From positions 3,906,001 to 3,970,000 of the forward strand of contig NZ_CP107852.1 of NCBI RefSeq assembly GCF_036346875.1: 64,000 bases of DNA. Reading direction: 5' to 3'. Below are positions 54,801-61,337 of the stretch, piece by piece; positions within the stretch are counted from its first letter, which is position 1; each line of letters begins with the position of its first letter. Source of the stretch: Nocardia sp. NBC_00508. Lineage in GTDB: Bacteria > Actinomycetota > Actinomycetes > Mycobacteriales > Mycobacteriaceae. The notes below the pieces were generated by a model that was not told the DNA's origin, ran no database searches, and was given only the letters and a program-made list of their open reading frames with translations. The position numbers and the translations under genes were made by a program.

Positions 54801-55441
54801 TGCACCTCGACATGCCGCGCCCGCGCCACGAAACGTTCCAGGAAGACGCCGGTCGAGCTGAAGTTCGCCGCCGCGATGCGCTGCACGCGCTGGTAGGCGG
54901 CGCGCAGGTCATCCGGGCCGAAACAGGCCTGCATGCCGATGCCGCCACCGCCGCCGACCGCCTTCAGCATGACGGGGAAGCCGATCCGCTCCGCCTCCGT
55001 CACCGCGTGATCGGCCGAATCGAGCAGATCGCTGCCCGGAATGAGCGGCACGCCCACCGCACGCGCCGTCGCCCGCGCGGTGTGTTTCTCACCGAAGACG
55101 CGCAGCTGCGCTGGGGTAGGTCCGACGAACGCGATTCCCGCCGCGTCCACCGCGGTGGCGAAATCCGCGTTCTCGGAGAGAAATCCGTAGCCGGGATGGA
55201 TGGCTTTCGCACCGGTCGACAGCGCGGCCTCGATCACCGAGTCGGCGCGCAGATAGGACTCGGCCGCCGGGCTCGGCCCGAGGCGCACAGCGACATCGGC
55301 CATTTCGACGTGCGTGGCCCCGACGTCAGCGTCGGAGTACACAGCGACCGTCTTCAAGCCGAGTGCCGCGGCGGTTCGCATGATGCGGCAGGCGATCTCG
55401 CCGCGATTGGCGACGAGCACGGTATCGAATTGCAGGCTCAC
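51830..55441 (-). CDS. uca: Urea carboxylase
   Basis: A 1203-residue biotin enzyme. The biotin carboxylase domain is about 1-450 (VLVANRGEIACRIMRTAAALG, VGGGGGIGMQ, MNTRLQVEHPVTEAVTG); the KipI/KipA-like carboxyltransferase domains are in the middle (about 465-1000, GRIGLWEVGIPPSGPMDDLSF); a biotinyl domain closes it, with Lys1167 in VLEAMKLELP. It carboxylates urea to allophanate with ATP and bicarbonate. The urea-carboxylase-associated proteins and urea transporter often found with it are absent here. It is co-transcribed with gntR (12-base gap) and atzF. Confidence 0.95.
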   Translation of the reverse strand: MSLQFDTVLVANRGEIACRIMRTAAALGLKTVAVYSDADVGATHVEMADVAVRLGPSPAAESYLRADSVIEAALSTGAKAIHPGYGFLSENADFATAVDAAGIAFVGPTPAQLRVFGEKHTARATARAVGVPLIPGSDLLDSADHAVTEAERIGFPVMLKAVGGGGGIGMQACFGPDDLRAAYQRVQRIAAANFSSTGVFLERFVARARHVEVQLFGDGNGRVVSLGTRDCSLQRRNQKVIEEAPAPGLTTELSERLLAASRELARSVAYRSAGTVEFVYDADNDTASFLEMNTRLQVEHPVTEAVTGIDLVEWMLRLAGGDTSMVDEQPESGPPITGHAVEARVYAEDPGHDYRPSAGLVTSAQFPSNARVDTWVDTGSEVSPYYDPLLAKVISSGASRADAFAALRAALATTRIYGVQTNLSQLHQAADDARVLRTEHTTTTLAEIRPVGHRIDVLRGGTMTTVQDYPGRIGLWEVGIPPSGPMDDLSFTLANTAVGNPIGVPALECTLQGPQLRFTDTTIVCVTGAPTPVTVDGRPVDMWEPITVPAGAVLDIGAPTDTGLRTYLAVQCGIDAPLYHGSAATFTLGGFGGVTGKALATGDVLGIARITGDVLGSPAAVPLGERPEFTHDWQLAVGVGPQTAPAYFTDADMVQFCTHPWRVGSHANRTGIRLEGPKPTWSRTDGGEAGLHPSNLHDNPYSVGALNVSGDTPILLGPDGPSLGGFACPLTVVSAHRWRLGQLRPGDTVRFVPVDDDKAAALRSSNSSRVPDLVPDSLAALADRGILGGVEASSDRPQVRYLRGGDDNVLVEYGEMVLDLGLRMRVHALTEALAAAGLPGILDVTPGVRSLHIHFDPVVLPQYRLLGTLADLELELPATTDLVVRSRTIRLPLSFDDPSIAEAIDRYRSGVRDTAPWLPSNVEFIRRINGLDSVEDVRTTVFDAEYLVLGLGDVYLGAPLAVPLDPRHRLVTTKYNPARTWTPSDAVGIGGKYLCVYGMASPGGYQLIGRTVPIWSSYRQSAPFEPGTPWLFRFFDRIVWEPVSPEQLLEYRAAAEAGRFDAQVSEGSFALADHVRLLRAEADSIAEFEARQTAAFEEEKAAWRAAGEFERTTVAPVAAPVDDPLAGLPADAIVVTAPMIGNVWRVEVEAGQRLTASAPVAVLEAMKLELPVHSPGAGTVLKVLTAPGAKVEPGTPLVVIGVD

Positions 55442-55453
55442 TGCGGCCTCCCG

Positions 55454-56161
55454 CTAGTCCGTGGCCAGCGACATAGCCGCGATCGCGCGGGTGACGCGTT
55501 CGAGTACCACGTCCAGCGACTCGCCGATGTGCGTGTGCAGCAGCCGGTAGGCGAGCGAGAGTTCGTCCGCCAGAACCGCCTCCAGAATGCCGAGATGCTC
55601 GGCGATGGTGGTCTCGATCCGGTTGTTGACCATGAAGTCGTACATCCGCACGTGGCGGATGCGCGAGTTCACCGCCTTCAGCGCGCGCACCATCTCGGTG
55701 TTGCCCGCGGCGGTGAGCAGAGTGACGTGGAATTCCTCGTCGCGCACGACGAAACCCGGTTCCTGCTCGGGAGGGTCGGCGCGCAGTTCCAGCCACGCGG
55801 CGCGTTCGGCCTCCAGCAGTTCCCGGTCGTGGCTGACGGCGGGATTGGTCATTGCGCGCTGTAAACCACCCAGCTCCAGAGTGATTCGCAGCTCGTACAG
55901 GTCACGGATCAGCGGGATGCTCGGCCGCACCGGGCTGAAGCCGTATTCTTCCCGTTGCAGCAAGCCGTCCGAACACAAGACGGTCAGGGCTTCGCGAATC
56001 GGTGTGCGCGAGATGCCGAAGCGCGCCGAGAGTTTCGGCTCGGTCAGCCGTTCGCCGAACTTGATGTCCCCGTTCATGAGCTCGCTGCGCAGGGCCGCGT
56101 ACACCACGTCACGCAGCGGTTTGCCCGCCGCGTCCGCCAAAGTGGCTATCCGTGTCGACAT
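55454..56161 (-). CDS. GntR-family (FCD) transcriptional regulator
   Basis: A 235-residue FadR/FCD-type regulator. The winged HTH is near residues 15-80 (KLSARFGISRTPIREALTVLCSDGLLQ), and the FCD metal/ligand domain is C-terminal (ELRITLELGGLQRAMTNPA; EFHVTLLTAAGNTEMVRALKAVNSRIRH). As first gene of the urea carboxylase operon it is the likely local repressor, perhaps sensing urea or a pathway intermediate. A GTATAC palindrome lies directly upstream of its start. Confidence 0.9.
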   Translation of the reverse strand: MSTRIATLADAAGKPLRDVVYAALRSELMNGDIKFGERLTEPKLSARFGISRTPIREALTVLCSDGLLQREEYGFSPVRPSIPLIRDLYELRITLELGGLQRAMTNPAVSHDRELLEAERAAWLELRADPPEQEPGFVVRDEEFHVTLLTAAGNTEMVRALKAVNSRIRHVRMYDFMVNNRIETTIAEHLGILEAVLADELSLAYRLLHTHIGESLDVVLERVTRAIAAMSLATD

Positions 56162-56163
56162 GG

Positions 56164-56174
56164 CTGTATACGCT
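56164..56174. promoter_or_regulatory. GTATAC palindrome upstream of gntR
   Basis: CTGTATACGCT contains the palindrome GTATAC (56166-56171), five bases beyond the gntR start codon. FCD-type GntR regulators bind short dyads of the TGGTATACCA kind, so this is a plausible autoregulatory operator. It also lies between gntR and the divergent secreted-protein gene. Confidence 0.45.
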
Positions 56175-56345
56175 ATTGACCTCGGATGTCTGTGGCGTGT
56201 CCGTAGGTTATCGCTGCGTTAGCGTCTCCTCACCGCGCCTGTCGGGGCGCTGTGCCGGGGCGGGTGTCCGGTGGCGCGAAACGGAATCCGGCGCCGGGCC
56301 GACAGAGTTATCGGTCGGTCAGCGAATTCACATAGGAGAGAAGGC

Positions 56346-56804
56346 ATGAAGCGCAGCATGAAGTTCGCCGGAGCACTCGCCGCCGCGGCCGTGGCGCCGC
56401 TCATCGCGGTCGGGAACGCCCAGGCCGACGCAGGTACGGTCTACTTTTCGGCGGGCAGCACGAACTGCGCGATCTTCGGGGATGGGTCCGTTGGATGCGA
56501 TTTCGGCTCCCCGCTGTTCCTGAGCTATCGCGTGGGCAACTCCTACATTCCGGTGCCCGTGAAAGTCAGCGAGATGGTGATCGACCAGCCCTGGCTGCCC
56601 GCGCACCCCACGTTCGACCCCGGCACGCCGTACACGCTGCCGGGCGGCAATCCCAGCATCGACGACGTGAAGACCGGCTCGGGGCAGTGGGGACCGATCA
56701 TCGAGCACGCGGGCGCGTCGTGTGCGGTGGGATTCCACGGGAGCTTCACCTGCCAGGCGAAGGGGCGTGGATTCAGTTCCTTCGGTGGGAACGTCGTCGC
56801 GTAA
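56346..56804 (+). CDS. Small secreted protein
   Basis: A 152-residue protein with a Sec signal peptide (KFAGALAAAAVAPLIAVGNAQADA, cleavage near residue 27). The mature part is Gly/Pro/aromatic-rich with four cysteines (TNCAIF, VGCDFG, SCAVGF, FTCQAK) that can form two disulfides. Similar small exported proteins are common in mycolata, without known role. GGAGAGAAGG precedes ATG 56346. It is convergent with the SDR gene. Confidence 0.8.
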   Translation: MKRSMKFAGALAAAAVAPLIAVGNAQADAGTVYFSAGSTNCAIFGDGSVGCDFGSPLFLSYRVGNSYIPVPVKVSEMVIDQPWLPAHPTFDPGTPYTLPGGNPSIDDVKTGSGQWGPIIEHAGASCAVGFHGSFTCQAKGRGFSSFGGNVVA

Positions 56805-56812
56805 TCGGCGCT

Positions 56813-57541
56813 CTACCGGGGTGCCCGGTCGGCCCCGCCCAGCCGGATGGCCTGCGCTGTCACCGTACTCGCCGCTTCTCCGGCCAGATAAGCTACAACC
56901 GCGGCGGGCTCGGCCGGATTCATCGCGGCGATGGCGGTCTCGAGTTCCGCATTGTCGGTGGCGCCGACGCCGTGGCTGATCGTGTTGACGGTGATCCGCC
57001 GCGGCATGAAGTCCGGCGCGACGGCCTGGCCGAGTTGCTCGACCGCGCCTCGGGTCGCGTCGTAGACAGCGCCGCCCGGGGTGGCGGAGTCACAGACGGT
57101 GATGATCCGGCCCCCCTCGGTGAGGTGCTGGGCGGCCAGTTGGATTCCGTTGAACACGCCCCGCACCGTCGCGGCGAAGCCGACGTCGAATGCGTCAGCG
57201 CTGATCTCCGCGAACGGCACGGCCTCCGGGACGGCCGCGGTGTGGACCAGCAGGTCCCACTTGCCGCAGTCCGCGAGCACTACCTCCACCAACTCCTGGT
57301 ACTCGGCGCGGTCCGCGACATCCGCCGCTAGTGCGAGCGCCGCACCACCGGCGGCGGTGATCTCCTTGACCACGTCCGCAGCCCACTCCGGTATATGCGG
57401 ATTGTGGACCACAACCTGCGCCCCTTGCGCGGCAAGCATTTTCGCGATCTTCTTGCCAATTCCGGTGTGGGCCTCCGTGACCAGCGCGGTCTTCCCAGCT
57501 AGCGGTTTGTCTGCGGGCACACTATCGACGGGATCGCTCAT
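56813..57541 (-). CDS. Atypical short-chain dehydrogenase/reductase
   Basis: A 242-residue SDR-fold protein with altered key motifs. The cofactor loop reads TEAHTGIG instead of TGxxxGIG, and the YxxxK motif is Y160-DAT-R164, with Arg in place of the catalytic Lys. The catalytic Ser region is VCDSATPGG. The fold signature is otherwise intact (KTALVTEAHTGIGKKIAKML, then VNTISHGVGATDNAEL). It may be a weak or non-enzymatic member, for example a binding or regulatory subunit; no partner gene is adjacent. Confidence 0.85.
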   Translation of the reverse strand: MSDPVDSVPADKPLAGKTALVTEAHTGIGKKIAKMLAAQGAQVVVHNPHIPEWAADVVKEITAAGGAALALAADVADRAEYQELVEVVLADCGKWDLLVHTAAVPEAVPFAEISADAFDVGFAATVRGVFNGIQLAAQHLTEGGRIITVCDSATPGGAVYDATRGAVEQLGQAVAPDFMPRRITVNTISHGVGATDNAELETAIAAMNPAEPAAVVAYLAGEAASTVTAQAIRLGGADRAPR

Positions 57542-57819
57542 TTGCCGACCTTTCGTCCATCGCTGGAGTACTGATTCAGCGATGGTAATTCCCGCACACC
57601 AGCTGACGACGCCTTACGAAGGACTATCGATCATCATCGTGTCGGATTCGTCGGCGGCACCCGGCGCACGCAATGGCCGGGGAGCAGGGAGCGCGGCGTG
57701 TGAATGCCCGCAACCAGTCGAACAGTTTCGACACGGTGATCCGTCCTTCAACGGGATAGTCGTTGTCATCGCATGGCACGGCGGCCCTCGGATGTGCCGA
57801 ACAGGTCCCCCGAAACAGA

Positions 57820-57851
57820 ACGGCTCCCAGCCGGTGGAGGCTGGGAGCCGT
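57820..57851 (-). terminator. Strong terminator downstream of tRNA-Pro
   Basis: ACGGCTCCCAGCC and GGCTGGGAGCCGT form a perfect 13-bp stem with a six-base loop, followed on the minus strand by TCTGTTTC. It lies 21 bases past the 3' end of the tRNA and ends its transcript. The 280 bases from here to the SDR start show nothing else. Confidence 0.85.
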
Positions 57852-57871
57852 GTCGTGTCTCAACCACACGA

Positions 57872-57946
<75 letters not shown>

Positions 57947-58006
57947 TGAAGCGAACCGGGAGTAGCTTACAACAGCGGGGGGTGAGACGTTAAACCGGCA
58001 GGTCAC

Positions 58007-59683
58007 TCAGCCTTCGATGGCTCGAATGCTGGTGCAGATCCGCTTGGCGGTCTCGGCGTCGAGGGCGCGGGGAACGCCGGTGTCGGCGGCGATCACCATG
58101 ACGAAGGTTCCGCTGTCGGCGGGGAAGGCGGCGGTGTAGATGGAGTAAGCCGTCGCGCAGCCCGGCTTGGCCTCGGTGACGGTGCCCGTGGTCTCCACGA
58201 ATACGCCGTGCTGGGATCCGTCCAGCGACGCCAGCGGTACGGGGGCGCCGGGTGTGCCGCCCGGGGTGCCCTGGTAGGCGAGTGCGGCGGTCTTGGCGCC
58301 GAGTTCGGTCGCCGCTCCGGCCGGGTCGGCGGTGTCCGAGCCGGTCAGGAAGGCGACCGTCCGAGTCGAGCCGGGGCAGTAGCCCTTGCCTTCGCTGGCA
58401 TAGCCTTTGCCCGCAACGGTGTCGGGTGGGTTGCCGAAGCCGCCGATGGTGTCCTGTGGAGCGATGGTCCAGTCGGCGGGCACGTCGTAGGCGGCGCCGT
58501 TGCCGGGTGCCAGGACCGCCTGGTAGCCGGGGATGAGTGGGGTTTCGGCGCTCGCCCGGCCCGCGGTCGTCGGCGCGGTCTTGGTGGTCGGTGCCGGCGA
58601 GCCCGTCGAGGTGAGTGCGCTCACCATCGATGGCGAGCTGCCCTGAGCAGAATCGTTAGATCCACTCCTGGTCAGCGCCACGACACCCACCGCGACACCG
58701 GCTACCAGCAGCACTGCCAACCCGACTAGCAGCACGGCCTTTCCAGGGCCGCTTCCGTTCGGACGGTAATGCGGCGGCGGTCCGCCGGACCCACCGCGCG
58801 AACCGTAGCCGGGCTGATACCGGTCGGGTGGTGGTGAACCGCCGTCGTATTGTCCCGGCCCGCCCACTGGTTGCCACTGGTAGACCTGCGCTGGTTGCCC
58901 GAGCCGATCAGCGGTCGGGTGCCGGAGCACGGGCGCGATGTCACCCGCTCGTGGCTCGTGGCTCGGGTGCGGGCCGCCGGAGGGCGCGGGTTGGTCGAGC
59001 GCACCCAGCGGGCGCGCGAGCATGGTCGGATCCGCCTGCCCGGTGGTTCCGGAATTCGCCTCGGGGTGCTGTGGCCATTGCCCGGACGATGTGTGACCGA
59101 GGGATTGGGCCGGCATCGTCGGATCGTTGCGGTCGGCCGCGTCCTGCCCGGGATGCGGGTATTCCCCGCCCAGGGACTGGGCGATCCTGGCGGGATCGGC
59201 CGTGTTCTGCGAGGTGCCTGGCTGCCACTGCATGGTGGGTTCGGGCTGCGCCGTCGACGCGGGCCCTGGTTGATTCGGGTGACCGAGTTGCTCTGCGCCC
59301 GGCGACTGTCCCGCATCTCCTGCGGCTCCGGAATAACCGCCCGATTGCCAGGGATAGGACTGTGCGGCTCCATCACCTGTCGCGAGCAAACCGTATCCCT
59401 GCGGCATCGAGGGATACTCCGCTTGCTGGTATCCGCCCGTGCTCGGCCGCCATTGCTCCGAATCAGGGTCGGCCGCCTGCTCATTCGAGCTGCGCTGCCA
59501 GGGCGTGGCGGGACGCGGCGGTTCGTTCAGCGCGGGTGGCTCGGTCGTTGTCGGCTGCCACGGGACGACCGGATGGGCTCCGGAGTCCGGACGCCACGCG
59601 GCAGCGGCATCGCCACGCTCCCGGTCGGGGTCGAAATGCGGTGCTCCGAACGGCTGTTGCCGAGGAGTCTGTGGCTCGCTCAC
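58007..59683 (-). CDS. Proline-rich single-pass membrane protein
   Basis: A 558-residue protein from GTG 59683 (AGGGAC upstream). The first 330 residues are low-complexity Pro/Gln/Gly/Ser with recurrent AQSLG and DPTM pieces, cytosolic by position. One transmembrane helix follows (VLLVGLAVLLVAGVAVGVVAL), then a Ser/Thr linker and an external domain of about 150 residues with paired Cys (KGYCPGSTRTV, KPGCATAYSIY, KRICTSI). The layout resembles actinobacterial cell-envelope sensors and substrates of Ser/Thr kinases, but I cannot name the external domain. Confidence 0.75.
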   Translation of the reverse strand: MSEPQTPRQQPFGAPHFDPDRERGDAAAAWRPDSGAHPVVPWQPTTTEPPALNEPPRPATPWQRSSNEQAADPDSEQWRPSTGGYQQAEYPSMPQGYGLLATGDGAAQSYPWQSGGYSGAAGDAGQSPGAEQLGHPNQPGPASTAQPEPTMQWQPGTSQNTADPARIAQSLGGEYPHPGQDAADRNDPTMPAQSLGHTSSGQWPQHPEANSGTTGQADPTMLARPLGALDQPAPSGGPHPSHEPRAGDIAPVLRHPTADRLGQPAQVYQWQPVGGPGQYDGGSPPPDRYQPGYGSRGGSGGPPPHYRPNGSGPGKAVLLVGLAVLLVAGVAVGVVALTRSGSNDSAQGSSPSMVSALTSTGSPAPTTKTAPTTAGRASAETPLIPGYQAVLAPGNGAAYDVPADWTIAPQDTIGGFGNPPDTVAGKGYASEGKGYCPGSTRTVAFLTGSDTADPAGAATELGAKTAALAYQGTPGGTPGAPVPLASLDGSQHGVFVETTGTVTEAKPGCATAYSIYTAAFPADSGTFVMVIAADTGVPRALDAETAKRICTSIRAIEG

Positions 59684-59720
59684 GGTTGTCCCTACCTGAC
59701 ACACATCTTGGCAGGGGACC

Positions 59721-60683
59721 TTAGCGGGCGACGGCCTCCGACGTCGACACATCCTGTCCCGCGTCCGCCCCCGGCCGTTTCGGCGGCGCGACGACCAGCG
59801 TCAGCAGGGTTGCTTCGGGGCGGCAGCAGAATCGGTACGGCGCCCACGGCGAGGTGCCGACGCCCGCGGAGACGTGCAGTTGGGTGTGCTCGCCCCACTT
59901 CGACGGACCCTTCACCCGGGACCGGTCGATACCGCAGTTGGTGACCAGCGCGCCGTAGCCGGGCAGGCACAGCTGGCCGCCGTGGGTGTGTCCGGCCAGC
60001 ACCAGGTCGTATCCGTCCTCGGCGAAGCGGTCCAGCACCCGCGGCTCGGGCGAGTGGGTGAGACCGATCCGCAGGTCGGCCAGCGGGTTGGGAGCGCCGG
60101 CGATGGTGTCGTAGCGGTCGCGCTGCAGATGCGGGTCGTCCACACCGGCGGTGGCGATCCGGATACCCGCCACCTCGAGGTCGCGGCGCACGTGCGTCAG
60201 GTCGAGCCAGCCACGCTCGGTGAAGGCCGCGCGCAGATCCTTCCAGGGCAGCGGCGCGCCGAAGGTGCGGCGATGGTTCTTCTTGAAGTACTTCAGCGGA
60301 TTCTTCGCCACCGGCGCGAAGTAGTCGTTGCTGCCGAAAACGAAAAGGCCCGGGCGGGAGAGCAATCCGCCGAGGGCCTGTACCACCGCGGGCACCGACT
60401 TCTGGTGCGAGAGGTTGTCGCCGGTGTTGATCACCAGATCGGGCTCCAGCCGGTCCAGCTCCCGCAACCACTGCTGCTTGAGCTTCTGACCCGGCATCAT
60501 GTGCAGATCACTGAGGTGAAGTACCCGCAGCGACGACGACCCAGGCGCCAGCACTGGCATGGTGGCCTCGCGTAGCACGAAGGCATTGCGTTCCACCAGC
60601 GAGGCGTAGCCGATTCCGGCAACCGCGGCCCCGGCGGCTCCCAGAGCGGTCGTGCGTACAGCAGAGGTCGAGATCACGGGCAT
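59721..60683 (-). CDS. Metallophosphoesterase
   Basis: A 320-residue calcineurin-like phosphoesterase with an N-terminal hydrophobic segment that may anchor it. The metal-binding motifs are in order: DLHMMPG, GDNLSHQ, GSNDYFAP, LTHSPEP and GHTHGGQ. The related mycobacterial gene (Rv3683) also lies by ponA2, so the neighbourhood is conserved. The substrate is unknown; it could hydrolyse a phosphodiester or a lipid-linked phosphate at the membrane. Confidence 0.9.
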   Translation of the reverse strand: MPVISTSAVRTTALGAAGAAVAGIGYASLVERNAFVLREATMPVLAPGSSSLRVLHLSDLHMMPGQKLKQQWLRELDRLEPDLVINTGDNLSHQKSVPAVVQALGGLLSRPGLFVFGSNDYFAPVAKNPLKYFKKNHRRTFGAPLPWKDLRAAFTERGWLDLTHVRRDLEVAGIRIATAGVDDPHLQRDRYDTIAGAPNPLADLRIGLTHSPEPRVLDRFAEDGYDLVLAGHTHGGQLCLPGYGALVTNCGIDRSRVKGPSKWGEHTQLHVSAGVGTSPWAPYRFCCRPEATLLTLVVAPPKRPGADAGQDVSTSEAVAR

Positions 60684-60817
60684 TTGCCCAGCATAGGTGA
60701 CCTCGCTCGGGAGCGCCGAGTGTGTTTCGGCACAAGCGCCCAGTTCATGCCACGGGAAATCGGACGCCGCGGCAAATGTAGTGGGACCGCCGCGCCGGAG
60801 CAGCTACCGTGAGCGGC

Positions 60818-61282
60818 ATGTCGGAACTCAAATCGCAGCTGCGCGCGGACCTGACCGCCGCGATGAAAGCCAAGGACACGCTGCGCCTTTCCACGGTGCG
60901 GATGCTGCTGTCGGCGATCCAGACCGCCGAGGTCGCCGGCACCGAGGCGCGTGAGCTCACCGACGCCGAGGTCATCGCCGTGCTGCAGAAGGAGTCGAAG
61001 AAGCGCAACGAATCGGCCGAGGTCTACACGCAGGCCGGGCGCGGCGAGCTGGCCGCGAACGAGCACGCCGAGGCACGCATCATCGACGAGTATCTGCCGA
61101 CCCAGTTGACCGATGCCGAGGTCGCCGACCTCGCCGACACCGCCATCGCGCAGGTCGCCGAGGACATCGGCGAGCGGCCCGGCATGCGCCAGATGGGACA
61201 GGTCATGAAGATCGCCACCGGGCTCGCGGCGGGCAAGGCCGACGGCTCGCGCATCTCGGCCGCGGTGAAGGCGCGGCTGTAG
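60818..61282 (+). CDS. GatB/YqeY-domain protein
   Basis: A 154-residue YqeY-like protein, helical throughout: MSELKSQLRADLTAAMKAKDTLRLSTVRMLLSAIQ, then IDEYLPTQLTDAEV and GMRQMGQVMKIATGLAAGKADGSRISAAVK. It shares the tRNA-binding helical domain of GatB, but its own role is not established. Start ATG 60818; a GTG nine bases upstream is in frame. It is convergent with ponA2 across a shared terminator. Confidence 0.9.
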   Translation: MSELKSQLRADLTAAMKAKDTLRLSTVRMLLSAIQTAEVAGTEARELTDAEVIAVLQKESKKRNESAEVYTQAGRGELAANEHAEARIIDEYLPTQLTDAEVADLADTAIAQVAEDIGERPGMRQMGQVMKIATGLAAGKADGSRISAAVKARL

Positions 61283-61291
61283 CTCCGAAGG

Positions 61292-61332
61292 CGAAAGGGG
61301 CCGCGAACCGGGATGGTTCGCGGCCCCTTTCG
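61292..61332. terminator. Bidirectional terminator between yqeY and ponA2
   Basis: A perfect 18-bp stem (CGAAAGGGGCCGCGAACC with its complement, 61292-61309 and 61315-61332) closes a five-base loop. CTTTCG/CGAAAG ends give partial U-runs in both directions. It lies between two convergent stops and serves both genes. Confidence 0.88.
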
Positions 61333-61337
61333 TTTGC

